Shown here piece after piece: positions 45,247 through 57,247 of a DNA stretch of 64,000 nt. A program made the translations under genes and the position numbers. Source of the DNA: Metallyticus violacea (lineage: Eukaryota; Arthropoda; Insecta; Mantodea; Metallyticidae). The notes under the pieces were generated by a model. That model was not told where the DNA came from, did not search any database, and saw only the letters and a list, made by a program, of their open reading frames with translations. Positions within the stretch are counted from its first letter, which is position 1, and every line of letters begins with the position of its first letter. Where the stretch lies: contig CM060837.1 of NCBI GenBank assembly GCA_030762175.1, forward strand, positions 7,582,001 through 7,646,000, written 5' to 3'.

Positions 45247-47709
45247 TGCGTGAGTATCTTCGTAGTTTTTTTTTTTTTTTTTTCCCTTAACGAAACTCGG
45301 TATATGCCAATAGGATAAAACAAGAAAACCAGTTTCCAAAAAGCAGCTAAATCAGAATTTTAGGAAGGTGTTTACTTAAACCTAAAATTTAAAATTCACT
45401 CTATTGACACCAAAATTTGTTATTTCGCAACAACTCTATATATCCCATTTAAATAAAACAAGGAAAATAATGTTTTGAAATTTAGGGAAATTAGACAATT
45501 AGGACTAGGGATATACCTGAAAACCGAAATTTAAAAAGGGATCTTGCATTAAATTTTCTCTACATTGTTTCAAAATAAAAGTACAGATTAACTCAGAAAC
45601 TGTACTTATAACAATACATATATTTTATGTTAAACAAAAGCATTGTCGTGAAGATAGTAAATGTGAAATATTCATCTAATATGTGTTTGAGAATTATGTT
45701 TGTATGTAAGAGCTCTCTATAATAACCTTTAAAAAACGTTTGCGTTATTTGTTTTTACTACAGTAACATTTAAATTAAAATTTAAATTCGTTGTATGTTG
45801 GTATAAGTTGATTGTGCATATTTGCTTAGTACATTGCAATTGTTTTTAAATAGCAATATGTTTTTGTTTTATTGAAACATATGAACACCATCTTCTTAAA
45901 TACATATTGTAACTCGAAACCTTCTTTTATTTTTTTCAATTATATTGAAAATGAAGATTATATCAAGGGCTTATTTCATAAACATGGTTACATTTAAAAG
46001 TATTTCAATATCTACACAGTATAATTTATTTGTATCTGGTCATATATTTCATTTAATAATATGATACCATTAATTTTTGTGCTTTAATCTCATTGATGAT
46101 GCTAATAATAATTCTAAAAAAAAATATTTCTTTTTCGTAATACTTATAGATTGCAAGAACTCTAGTTTTGTTTTCCTTACTTTTAAAAACTAGAGTCATT
46201 TCGTTATAAACATTTATTTTCAAGTGATTTTGGAGGGGGGGAAGACAAACCTAGGTAAGTAATGTATTATAGTTAGGTTTTCTTTTATTAGTTACCTTCC
46301 GAATTGGTCATGCTGATAGCACACAGTAATGCTATAACTTATTCCTGTAATTAAAAAGATATAATTTGGAGGAATTCGCTTAGTTTACGCTACTCCTGCA
46401 TGACGGACTTTTATTTATAACATCTTTGTAAACAAATAAAAATATTGCACACTTCGGGATAGAGCAAAATACTTGGCAGATAAATCGGTTAAAATGAATC
46501 ATATTTTGTGTATTAAAACTATTTCACCCGCTAAACACTGTAGATGCAGTACCAAGGGACGAGGCGAGTATCAGATGTTTCCCGCAGCCATAGAGCACTT
46601 GCATGCTCTACCCAAATGAATGTTGCCTTTTATTTTCCCTCCTTCTTTAGACACCCTGCCACATAAATCAGACTCTAATAAGAAGTAAAACATTTTTCTC
46701 CTCCCCTCCCTTTTAGCTCTTCTCCCCTCCCCCTATATGATCGACGTGAGGAGAATGCAGCATACACACACACACAACATTTGAATGAAAAACCTCCTCT
46801 CATCCCGCACGACCCCCTCTTTCACAATGACACACGTTGTGTTGGGTCTCTGGGTGGTGGTTGTCGAATACACCAAGGTCATCTCCGGTTTCTAAACTGG
46901 AGCCCACACATTTAATACAGTTCAATGTTATGTGATTTTTTTTCCGGAAATAAACATTAGTAATCACTAATCTAGGCTGTAAGGAGGATGCTCTCAACAC
47001 CAGTAATTGTAATGGTGATTGTAAAACATTCAATGTGTTGCAAGTTGCTCGCAATGTTGTCAAATTTTCAGTCCAAAGAAAACGCAGCATTCTCTAGAAT
47101 GATACTGCAATCTCTTAAAATTTCAAGTCCTTTTACTGCCAGAAAGCAACATAATAAGTGCACAATTTTCAGCAATCCGTTGCTGAAACAAAAGTAGCCG
47201 TGGTGTTGAGGTTCATTTTTCATTCTCACCTTCCTCACGTACAGTACATGGAGCGGTGTAAACGTTGCCCCATGTTCAGTAGACGCCCGACATCTGGAAT
47301 ATAAAGCGTTTCGTAAATCGATATACGGCCAAAACTGTCACATATAGAAAAATTAAAAACAACTTTGGTAGGTTAAAAATCGTGTAGGGTATCGCTTCTG
47401 TTGAAATTTGGGAGGGTCTCCAGCAACCTCCATTCATCTTCCTGCTAGATTAACCACTACATCTCTCCTCTTTTTCTTATTTTTTTTTAATTTAATTTTT
47501 ATAAATGTTTATCCTAATTAGTGGGCGTAATCGGCAATTATCATTCTGCTATATTCAAAACAAAATTCTTTCTAATGCATCAATACACATTTTGTAGTTA
47601 ATACATTTGTTACGAGATTATAATTTTTTTATTACGGTACCGTAGACTTTACTTTACTTAGCAAACTTAAAGAACATACATTAACCAATAATGGAAGCGG
47701 TGCAACACT
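45245..47709. other. 2.5 kb without recognisable gene
   Basis: Highly AT-rich to about 46500, then mixed. A minus frame of 96 codons at 46800-47090 has no recognised motif. Confidence 0.4.
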
Positions 47710-47990
47710 TTTTTTAATAGCGTTTAACGCCTGTTTTTACTACTGAGGCACCACAGGCGGTGGACACTGATGGTACATGAAATGAAATGATAAATTGAGA
47801 AAGGATATTTTTTAAGGAAGGAAACGTTCCAGGCCCAAGTTTAGGGTACCTCCCCAGCATTTGCCATTTATGAGGCATAAGGAAAACCTTGAAAACACTT
47901 CAGTTAAGGAGGACGATCCTGGCGGGATTCGAACCCCAGACCTCCCGCTCACGAGTTCGCGTCTTAACGAAATCGACCACCCGTGTCAGT
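47710..47990 (-). mobile_element. SINE-A, near full length
   Basis: Contains the complete order of head (GGTCGATTTCGTTAAGACGC, GGGGTTCGAATCCCGCC), GGTACCCTAAACTTGGGCC body and AACAGGCGTTAAACGCTATT 3' end. Target duplications were not obvious. Confidence 0.9.
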
Positions 47991-48409
47991 TAAAGACATT
48001 CATAAAACCGGTTAAGTTGTTTCTTAAATTGTTTCTGTGATCGACTAGCACATAGTCAAGTATCTGAGAGGTACCATTTTAAACACAGAATTTAGACTTG
48101 TTTTATATTAAGTAAAAAAAGTTATTCAAATTTAATTCGGTTCCTGTGTTTGCCATGGAAATTTTCTTACCATGGTCACAGTCTCCTGGTTAGCAAGTTA
48201 TTTTTCTTTATTGAGAAAGAGACTTTATTATTCGGTATATATACTTTTTGTTTTCTTGCTGTAGCGTCTCTAATTTGTACGGAAGTATCTACTGTGGATA
48301 CTTTTTGAAAAGTTCTTATTTATCATTATTTGAAAATATATAAAAAAAAAATATTGTGTATGTCATTTAAAATTGCAGACATAGCATCACTCTCGGTTAA
48401 ATCGAAAGT
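47991..48409. other. no recognisable gene
   Basis: Unassigned sequence between a SINE and repeat family X. Confidence 0.35.
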
Positions 48410-48594
48410 AGGAAAAAAGTCCATCACGCAGGAGCTGCCTAAACTAAGCGAATTCCTCAGCAAGTTGAATTTGTTAAATGTTATTACAGAACGCCAGAGC
48501 AGAGAATGTAGTAAAAACAAACGGTAGCTAAAGATACACATGTGTATGTAATAAAAAACATTACTTTTGGACTTAAAAGCATATGCTTTTCCCA

Positions 48595-48631
<37 letters not shown>

Positions 48632-49410
48632 GTTATTATTATTATTATTATTGCTGTTGTTTATGTGTTTTATTTTAGTTTAACGTTTCCAGTTGCACTT
48701 AGCTATATAACATCTAAAACGGGATGTGATTAACATTTTGAGCTATTAGGCGTACGATTGTTTGTTTTTCTATATCGTGTTCTCTCCGCCTGCATTTATT
48801 GTGCACTTTACACTATCATGGTTGATAGAGTACATACGCTACCGCTTATCGCTCCAGCATTCCCTGAAATTCTGCTTTTTCCGCTGCCGTTCGGTACTGA
48901 AGCCCCAGGGCGGCCGCTGTCTGTAAGGGCAAGTTCGAGTATTCGTCCATGCGCATGCGCAGACTATTCCCCCTATACTCTTTCACATGACACTAACGAG
49001 TTTATCGCTTGGCGGGAATATCCAATTGTTAATACTAACAATAAAAATTCCTCTGTATGCCACATCTTCTACCGGGCCACCTTACGTCCTCAGCGATTGC
49101 AAAAATTCTGTTTTCAGGTATACACCCCTCCTAATGGCTCGATTTCGCTGATTTTCAGAATCGGAACGGAAAATTACGACCGCTAGAGCGATTTTTAAAT
49201 TTTCATGTAAGTTAAACCCCATCCCCAATAGTCTAATTTTTACTGCTTAACAAACTCGATGAATTATTTGTTAATTAATCATTATATGCAGAGTTTGGTT
49301 GAGAAACAGCGAAAAAATGCCTAGAATGTAGGATTTGAAATTTGAGGACATTTTCAAACATCTTTGCATGGGTATAATAGCAGTAGCGGAATTCGCTGAA
49401 AACAGTAATA
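48410..49410 (+). repeat. unclassified repeat family X, copy 3
   Basis: Collinear with 37390-38045: TTCCTCAGCAAGTTGAATTT, GTACATACGCTACCGCTTAT, TTTTCCGCTGCCGTTCGG, GCTGTCTGTAAGGGCAAGTT and ATGCGCATGCGCAGACTATT, then tail units at CTAGAGCG (49183) and CTAGAATG (49321), 138 bp apart. An ATT trinucleotide microsatellite (48594-48656) expands this copy. Sequence to about 49410 also matches the end of copy 1. Confidence 0.8.
48594..48656. repeat. (ATT)n microsatellite within family X
   Basis: About 20 ATT units with single interruptions (one GTT), located where the 37390 copy has no expansion. The polyisoleucine frame across it is not a gene. Confidence 0.95.
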
Positions 49411-49480
49411 TGATTGTGTTGTCAATATATTGCCATCCCTTCAAACCGCGTTTCATATAGCTTCAAATGTTATTTAGTTT

Positions 49481-49771
49481 TTTGTTTTTGTTTGTTTTGA
49501 ATGGCGTTTAACGCCCGTTTTTACTACTGAGGCACCACAGACGGCGAACATTGATGATACATGAGATGAAATGATATATTGGGAAAGGATTTTTTAAGGA
49601 AGGAAACGTTTCAGACCTAATTTTAAGGTCCTTTCCCGGCATTTGGCAGTTATGAAGACTGAGGAAAACCTGGAAAAAACCTCAGTCAGGGCGGACGGTT
49701 CTGGCGGGATTGGAACCCCAGACCTTCCGCTCACGAGTCCGCGCCTTAACGACCTGGGCCACCCTTGGCGG
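49481..49771 (-). mobile_element. SINE-A, full length with target-site duplication
   Basis: Head (CAGGTCGTTAAGGCGCGGAC, TGGGGTTCCAATCCCGCC), body and GGGCGTTAAACGCCATT 3' end are all present. It is flanked by the 10-bp duplication TATTTAGTTT (49471-49480 and 49772-49781). Confidence 0.92.
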
Positions 49772-49781
49772 TATTTAGTTT

Positions 49782-50346
49782 GTGTGGGACTTTTAACTTA
49801 CCCTAGTAATTATTCTTACACGAATACAAGCGCTGGGAGTATGAAAAGTTCAACATTCTTAAACAATTTATGAACCTCCTAGGTCATACTTACAAGTTTT
49901 ATATACAAAGTAAATTAAATGTGCGTTACTTCTGCTCATGTTGTCGCTTTAAATTTTGAGTTATAGATTTTTTAAAACTGTACTAAGATTCATTTCGTTA
50001 TATCATTAATAAACATAAGCTGGCACTCCTGTGAACCTAGTTTAAATTACTACTGTTGGGTGAAGTTATTTTCTCCCGACCTCTGCTCCTAATATGTTGC
50101 GTGTGAAGCAGGTATTTATTTATTCACAATAACATTAAGTGCGCGTGGTATTCGTCGTTTTGAATCAATGTCCGCTATGATTAGTGAACCACACGCAAGA
50201 ACAACTCGCTAGATTTATGCAGTTCAGCCAACACCCACCCGATGTATAAGTATCAGGGGCTCAGCGGGACGTATTCGTGTATATGTGTTTTTATTCTTAT
50301 TTTTCTACGATATATGTCATAACCTTAGTCTTGCTCAAGAGTTTAT
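49782..50346. other. no recognisable gene
   Basis: Unassigned sequence. Confidence 0.35.
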
Positions 50347-50900
50347 AGGGTGTTCCGAAGTTTACTACAGTCTTCTATGTGTTTAAAGAAAATATAGGTA
50401 CGTCTCACATTTGTCTATCATGTGGGATGAGTGACGAAAGATGTTTTGTAGTTTTCATAGCAGGCACTTCAGAGCAGCATTTTCTGAACGAGGTGATCTC
50501 TTCAGTGTCACCCTCACTATCGAGGACCATCTGCCAAGAATTTCTTAAAGTGGGCAACAAAAAATCCACTCATTGCAGCTTTCAGATCAGCAAAGATTCT
50601 GAATTGATGTCCTTGAAGGTAAAATAAAACGACTGTAAATCTGTTGGTGCAAATGTTCAAGTATCTCCCAAGCAAGAAGGTTTTCCCGAGCTACTGTGCA
50701 AAAGTTTCATGAGTACAGGTTGCTTAGTGTTCAGCTTTTCATGAACACGTTCCAGCTGGTTGGAGTATACAACAGTGTTGGTTGTTTGGCCAGCTGGCAT
50801 CAGTTCAACAAAACAAAGCACAAAATTAATTTGTTGCCATGATGGTTTCTGTTGCTTGGGCAGCCATGGAATCTTCTGCTGTCGTGACAACAGGTGTCAG
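50347..50900 (-). pseudogene. mariner transposase fragment with possible 3' terminus
   Basis: Minus-strand frames give LMPAGQTTNTVVYSNQLERV followed by HEKLNTKQPVLM at about 50815-50710, the segment before the second catalytic aspartate in some mariner subfamilies, then TVARENLLAWEILEHLHQQI near 50690 in a shifted frame. The HDNA-type motif falls in the gap between them and is lost. A terminus-like GGGTGTTCCGAAGTTTAC after TA at 50345 may be the 3' TIR; the other end was not found. Confidence 0.55.
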
Positions 50901-51229
50901 CTCGTGTTTATCCGTTTTGAACTCCTGTTTATAAATTCAAGCAGGTAAATGAATACCAAACAGAGTTGCCAAATTGGTGCTTTTGGCACTAGATCTGGTG
51001 TTTTTGAAGGTCATCTAGTGTCAAATATTAATACATAGCGCTATAGCGAAACTTTGGTGCTTTTGCAGTAAATTTAGCGCGTAATCTGGAACTTTCGGGG
51101 GGACTACAAAGGCTACAACAATATGTTATAGAGTTGGCTACACTGTCTGCAAGACAAATGCACATCACGTAACAAAATTGATTTATTTATATAAAGTTTT
51201 GTTTCGTTTCATTTGTAGATTTTAAGATG

Positions 51230-51326
51230 GCGTCACATAAGTGAAATAGTCAGTAATTTGGCCATCTTCACGAATTTTCGGAGTCAAACTGAAAACTTTT
51301 AGCACACCCCTCGTATTTGAAGAGTT
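51230..51326. repeat. mariner terminal fragment (179-type terminus)
   Basis: TTTGGCCATCTTCACGAATT then AACTGAAAACTTTTAGCACA ending CCCCTCGTA, related to the right end of the 179-1283 element and to 26255-26318. Confidence 0.55.
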
Positions 51327-52090
51327 TATAAAATGTTCGCGTTCTTCTGTTGCGGAACCGCTTTTTTTGTTTACTGATGACACGGATTAGTATATAATAC
51401 AACAGAGGTGCTGAAAATGTTTTTGAACTTTTCTATAAAATAACTGAAAAGCGTCATAGTTTGCAGTGACGGTTTATTTATTTTGCACGTCAAAATAGTC
51501 CCATGTAATGCTGCTTGTTTTTAGGAAATGAAAAGTAGGCTTACAACAACGGCTGCAACTAACGACGAAGAGTTAGGTAATTTTGTGAGGAACGGTTTGG
51601 GTGCTATTCATGTCCACAGCTCATTTATTCCAAGTCGTAGTAGAGACCAAGAAACTCAGGCATTCGCTCTCACCTCTCTTAACAAAATGGAGAGAAAAGT
51701 TTCATTAGAAACGCTAGAAATCGATGGCGCGGGAAGGAACTCAAGAATGATTTCATGGCCATGAACTGTGTCTGAGAAATGAGGCAATATGCATCGGTCT
51801 AACACTACGTGCGTTTACTGCACAACAAAGGTTTATATTAGCCTACCTTTCTGAGCATTAAACAATGACACCTGTTTTACAGTCAAAACATGCAAGGTGT
51901 TAAAGAAAGGAGTACGTATTTTCACAGCAGCTCGGGTTTATTTAGAATAAAGTTAATTTAAACAAAACATTACACATTAGTTTGCTATTAAGGACGAAGT
52001 TTGAACCCAATTATATTTTAGGTTATATCCCTGGGTTTTTTTTTTCTACATTGTGGACATTATAAGAGTGCATAGTTAAATTATGCGGTT
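51327..52090. other. no recognisable gene
   Basis: A plus frame at 51528-51764 (78 codons) has no recognisable motif. Confidence 0.35.
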
Positions 52091-52370
52091 ATAGTATTTC
52101 TGTAAGAAATTATGAGGGCTGTTCCAGGATATGTACAATCAGCGAAATGGATTACTGGTTAAAGTAAACATGGGATATTCGCTCCCTCATGGTGTTTTCC
52201 ATCTTCACTGCCAGAGGGAGATGATGTTGGGCTCAGCTGGCAGGCAAGGGAGCAGAGGGAGAGATTAGGAAAATTTCTAATGAAAGTGAGACGGTTTAGG
52301 TTTGTAAAGGTTAAAGCCGGAGTGGGGAAAACTGATTGAATTAAGCTGTATGTAACTTCTAATTCACTTT
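52091..52370 (+). mobile_element. LINE 3' region fragment
   Basis: GGAAAATTTCTAATGAAAGT and the G-rich text after it match the plus-strand segment near 62385 (GGAAAATTTCTGATGAAAGT), which follows a recognisable LINE ORF2 C-terminus. No protein is decipherable here. Confidence 0.45.
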
Positions 52371-52384
52371 GTACCGTGCGGTCA

Positions 52385-52760
52385 TTTTTGTTTTCCTCCG
52401 CAGTGTTTTGTCTATGGGGAGCGCACCGCTCGTTATCCGGTTAGTCAGCCAGCCCGGTCTCGGTGATTAGCGGGAGGGTAAAATAATAAAACATACAGCA
52501 AGTTAAATGGTTTCTTACGTACCAAATTTTTAAGGTGTTGAAACTTCCCGCTTTCATTTTCCGCACATTTTTAGCCTCTCTTTAAGAAATTATTCATCAC
52601 TCACTGTAGTTCATTTTGACAAATCTCGACAATTTACTGACGAATATTATCTTTGAGTTTTTGTATTGTGTGCAGGTTCGTCTTGTACATGGCATTTTTA
52701 ATAATCTTAGGCTGTTAAATTTAGTAGCCTTTTGCATAAATAAATTCTTCAAATGGTTGA
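52385..52760 (-). mobile_element. mariner/DUF4817-type transposase C-terminus with element end
   Basis: On the minus strand IQKLKDNIRQ, then IVEICQNELQ, then VMNNFLKRG and ENESGKFQHL are separated only by single stop codons (about 52665-52540). The noncoding end, about 52385-52500, matches 12270-12360, both containing a CAGCCAG(A/C)(T/C)C word and GGAGGGTAAAA(C/T). Upstream, the frame reads into the region of the internal-deletion junction of the 12270 element. Confidence 0.75.
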
Positions 52761-53704
52761 AATGTAATATATGATAGCATAATAAAAACTTCTAATTATA
52801 AATATTTAATAAGTTGTCAGTTGTTTTAATGTTTTATATGATAAAGAGAGATTCAATCTGTGACTGTGAAAGCAGTTACTTTTTCCATGTCACAGGTGAA
52901 TTTCTCACCTCCATATAGTGGACAATATTTGCTTTGTTTGCATCTTTTGCTTTCCCATTAAGCCTCTCGATTTTGAAAACTTGGCGTTTTCTACTGGGAA
53001 GCCGTCAATTTATCGAGATTTTCTCTACCATGCCACCACCTTCCACCAACTTTTCCAATTCCTTCTGATTTCTCCCTCCCCTGCCACTTGTCAATCCAAC
53101 TAACTAAAACTCCCTTCTCCAAACTTGCCTCTGCCCCTAACTTCTCCATCTCGACCTGCCCACCCCTCATCTCGAGACCAGGAAGGAAGGGCAGAAATCG
53201 GAAACAGATTCCTCCGTCTGTACCAATGTAACAAAGTTAGATTAACATAAATGATCATAAAAAAAGTTTTCAGATCACAGCAGTGGAAATGAGGAAATAA
53301 AAAAGACATTTTTACAGAGCGAAAATGACGGGTTTCTCTGCAGAAAGTTATCAGCTGTTTAAAGTGAGCTCAGCAAAGCACAAAGAGACGGGAGGCACTG
53401 GCTGCCCTATAAATATCTAGACACATTCGTCCTCGACTGTAGATATATCCGTCTTATACATTCATTTAAAAGTGCCATTTAATACAACTTTCTAAAACGA
53501 CTCATTGTAGATGTTCCATAAAATGGATAAAGTTGGGGATAATGGAGTGTTTAAGTTCTTTGTAAAAGTGCTTAAAAGCCAAAGGAAATAATACCAAAAT
53601 TTATGGAGACTCTTATATTTCAGACTGACGCCATTATTCCTTATTTTGCATTCGCGCTTGCTTTTGTCACGGAGATTCTCAAGTATTGCAATTTATGTGC
53701 TGAA
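52761..53704. other. no recognisable gene
   Basis: C/T-rich at about 53030-53160, otherwise AT-rich. No motif. Confidence 0.4.
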
Positions 53705-53975
53705 TTTTTTTATTAGTGTTTAACGTCCGTTTTAACTACTGAGGCACCGCAGGGGGTGAACACTGGTGACACATGAAATAAAATTATGTATTGTGAAAGG
53801 AATTTTTTTTAAGGAAGGAAGCGTTCCAGACCTAAGTTTAGGGCACCTCCCCGGCATTGGCAAGTTATGAGGACAGAGGAACACCTGGAAAAAACCTCAG
53901 TCAGGGAGGACGGTCCTGGCGGTATTCGAACCTCAGACCTCCCGCTCACGAGTCCGTGCCTTAACGACCTCGGCT
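53705..53975 (-). mobile_element. SINE-A, near full length
   Basis: Head (CGAGGTCGTTAAGGCACGGA, GAGGTTCGAATACCGCC), body with GGTGCCCTAAACTTAGGTC and ACGGACGTTAAACACTAAT 3' end. The extreme 5' bases of the head are replaced by GTATTTAG. Confidence 0.9.
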
Positions 53976-54049
53976 AAATACGGCCCCCGGAAGTTTTTTC
54001 TCTGGTTCTCGAAGGGAATGCTTTGTTATGTTCCTTAAGAATAGTTGAC

Positions 54050-54270
54050 ACAGTTTTTGGGCCAAAAAAATCGATTTTTGCTTTTATGCATAATATGAAA
54101 ACACATAGTTCGCAGATAGCGCCCATATATGATTTTTATTTGTATTTGAGTTTATTTAAATGTGATATCCACGCTGTTACACGAGACCCACTCTTTATTT
54201 TTTCATTTACCGTAACTTGCATATTGTTTACTTTAGGCGCACTTTTTTCAAAAACTTGTCAAGACAAAAC
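54050..54270 (+). repeat. unclassified repeat family Z, copy 2
   Basis: CTTTTATGCATAATATGAAA, a TAGTTCGCAGAT word, CCCATATATGATTTTTATTT, then TTACCGTAACTTGCATATTG match the order of words in 25320-25770 read on the opposite strand. This copy carries one unit rather than two. Confidence 0.55.
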
Positions 54271-55399
54271 TATGATTTTTTATGAAGATGCAAATCACAC
54301 CGTTCTATATATCTGGTGAATGCGTTACTAATGTATAATTTCTGATAATTTTCATGAATATTCAGAATGAAGGTTATACACTTATTGCATACAATGTTAT
54401 GATGTAATAATCATGACGTATTATATTGCATGGTTTCTTAGTACTTGTTTCTATGACGATGTTATTTTGTTTTTGTCTTGAAGAATTCAAATGGATGCTA
54501 ATTCCGTAATGTTTGATATTGAAAATATAGATATAATTCCAGAAAAAATTAAGAAGAAAGCTGAGGGTTTGTTAATTGCTCAAAAATCCAAACGTGTATA
54601 TGGAGAAAGGAGAAACATGGTAGTTCAACTAATGAAGCAATCTTGTTGGCATATTTTTCAGAGCTGGTAAACACATAATGTGATGATCATTAACAGTAGG
54701 AAGGCTAAATTTAATATTTACCAAGCAATTAACTGTAAAATCAATGTAGTAAGGTTAAGAAAGTTTTCTGTTAGTATATGGTACACGAGCTGGGCTCCGA
54801 AATATCCCCCCCCCCCATTCTGTTCCTCAGATTTGATCCCATATGACATTTCTCTCTTTTCTAACCTCAAAAGTAGACTTGGCTGAAATTTTCGTTGAGT
54901 GAAGAGGTTATGTGTGCTATAAATGAGTTCGAAGGCTTTTTGTTTCTGAGGGAATAACAAAATTGGAATTTTGCTGGGTGAAATGTATTCACCTCAAAGG
55001 AGATTATAATGAAAATATTTTTTTGCAGAAAAATGCTATTTATATTTTTTCCAATCTTATCAATCCGCCCTCCTTTATTACCAAATGCTCTATATAAATG
55101 TATTATAACTTAGTGATTCTATTTCGAAGACCTCAGTAATTTTATTCCATATTATATTATTATTATTTAAAAACTCAAAACTGCCCCCACATACGTTCTT
55201 AATGCAAAGTTTGTATATGTTTTACTATTCTTTTGTTACTATTGTTAAAATTACAAATATGTTTCTTTTCTTCATATCTTTAAATTTAGTAGACCATCGA
55301 AGGACAGCTTTAAAAATATAGAGAATGCTAATGAAAGTTGATATTTAATGTTTATCGTGTGCTTCCTTTAAATGTTTCGGGTGTTATAGGATATTTTGG
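54271..55399. other. 1.1 kb without recognisable gene
   Basis: AT-rich with a C run near 54809-54816. No motif. Confidence 0.4.
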
Positions 55400-55660
55400 C
55401 CTCCCACTAATAGTATGATCTTACGTGCGACCTCGTTTAAATTCCTTTATCAGTTTCCAAACGGTTGATTCACCAAATATATATTCCATGTTTTCTATTT
55501 TGCAACAAGAAATCGTCTGTTTGCAACGCCTTTTCAACCCGTTCTTTTCTTTTGAAAGTTTCTTACTAAAACTGTAAGAGCTGCCCATTATCGGGGGATT
55601 AGCATTTTCTTGAAGTATTTCACATCTTTTATTGAATTTTAATTTATGTACCCGAGGCAT
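55400..55660 (-). pseudogene. possible mariner N-terminal fragment
   Basis: The minus frame opens MPRVHKLKFNKRCEILQENA and reaches ESTVWKLIKEFKRGRT, then a stop, then SGRPKYPITPE. The EFKRGRT...SGRPK...TPE sequence resembles the region after the first HTH in mariner transposases, but the preceding part does not match well. A pogo/CENP-B-like HTH is an alternative. Confidence 0.35.
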
Positions 55661-56313
55661 GAATGTGTCACTGAAGTACTAGGTGTTAAAACTCCCTTTA
55701 TAGGTCACAAATTGCTAATTGGATATTTTATATGTTTTTGTCTCTCTTTTAACGGAAAACTATTAATTCTCAATTTTATTGTTTGACATTTTTCGTGTAT
55801 TATCAGGCAAAACCGCCCTTAAAGAACATGGACACAAGTAGAGTTAAGGGCATAATGAACTGTTGGTGTAACTTGGATATCGGTTTCCTCTTCAAAACCA
55901 ATCGATACTTCCAACCGTTATTTTTTCGCAAACCAGGAGGCCTGGCTCTGAATTGGTTATGCTGCTGACAAAGAAGAACTAACCATTGGAACTGACTGAC
56001 CGGCCGGCCGGCCGACGTCAATAACGAAAATAAGGGGGTGGAGGAATGAAAGAAGAATACGCGGTTCACCGAAGCCACATTTGAATGTTTTCCTCAGTGT
56101 CAATATTGTAAAAGGTTGGAGGTCAAACTGGATTGGGATTGGGTTTTTTTCCTGCTACATTGAGATGCAGGGAAAGTCTGGCCGATGACAAATGTGTTTC
56201 CGTCAATTTGATGACATGCTCTCCATTCCAGTTATCGATGACCGCTGATTGCAAGACACGTGCGGCGTACCAGAAGAACAGCATGAGACCTGGATTTATA
56301 CCAGGATAGAGTT
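55661..56313. other. no recognisable gene
   Basis: Contains a short GGCC-repeat palindrome (CCGGCCGGCCGG near 56002). No motif. Confidence 0.4.
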
Positions 56314-56690
56314 TTGCATGTTGTCGCTCAAACTGGAGTCGATCTCACGTCAGGTCAAGTGAAACGAGCTCACAGAATTGGCAAACAGGGCACTAGGCGA
56401 ACGATAGGCTGCCAGCTTGTGGCCTATGTACTCCGTGCCAGTACAGGCATTGTAATCAGTGAACCAATTCGAGGGGAGATTGAATTCCTATATCCCCAAA
56501 TGGTTAACGCTAGGAAACAGGTTGCCAGCGGTGGTTAGATATAAAAAACTAATTGTTAATGACGGCGTAAGAAGTAGGGCTGCAGTGGAGGACTTGACAG
56601 GGAGGCAGCGGAAGAAGTGTCTGAGGAGAAGTCTGCATGGAACAGCAGGCAGAAGTGCATCAAACCCAAGAAGTGGCTTAGAAGTCTGAG
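56314..56690 (+). pseudogene. possible LINE ORF1-type fragment
   Basis: The frame reads VKRAHRIGKQGTRRTIGCQL, then TGIVISEPI and FLYPQMVNARKQ. The AHRIGK...R-P/T-I hydrophobic pattern followed by a GTGIVISE-like strand is typical of the nucleic-acid-binding domain of LINE ORF1-like or ORF2-associated proteins. A second, overlapping frame (56459-56689) is Arg-rich and unrecognised. Neither is long enough to be functional. Confidence 0.4.
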
Positions 56691-57046
56691 GAGAGCAGCA
56701 AGCAGAGCCGTGAGACCGAAATGGACAAATTAACAGTTTTCAGGGTTTCTGCGGGCAGTCAACATCCCGGAAAGAAGAGAAGCAAGTATAAGGACCATGA
56801 AAGCACGTCACAGAGGATCAACTATGCGAGAAACAAGAACATTGGACCCCACACTTGTGAGCGGCACAAAGGCGGGACATCGAAGGTAAACAGTAACACT
56901 CCTGCCTATAACAACAATGTTTTCCTTACACTAAGGGCAACGAGTTACGTTTTACTTGGTTTGAAAGTTATAAGAGAAATTTAGGGACCGAGAGCAATTG
57001 AAGCACGCTGTATAGAACTCATGATTTATCTTTCAAATTAGTGCCA
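56691..57046. other. no recognisable gene
   Basis: Unassigned sequence before a SINE-A. Confidence 0.35.
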
Positions 57047-57247
57047 TAGCCTGAGGTCGTTAAGGCGCTTGTGACCGGAAATTCTGGGGTTCGATTCCCG
57101 CCAACACCGTCCTCCTTGATTTTCCTGTCATAAATGGAGAGGTACCCTAAATTTAGGCATGGAACGTTTCCTTTCCCAATATATCATTTCATCTCATGTA
57201 TTATTGTCCATCACCTGTGGTGCCTCAGTTGTAAACATTATTAAAAA
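57047..57247 (+). mobile_element. SINE-A, plus strand, with internal losses
   Basis: TGAGGTCGTTAAGGCGCTTG and box B-like GGGGTTCGATTCCCGCC, then GAGGTACCCTAAATTTAGGC, a CACCTGTGGTGCCTCAGTTG segment and a short A-rich end (ATTATTAAAAAG). Shorter than full copies through deletions in the body. One of only two plus-strand members. Confidence 0.88.

Noticed and set aside
48542..48733. Frame with a polyisoleucine run
   Set aside because: Translation of the ATT microsatellite inside repeat family X.
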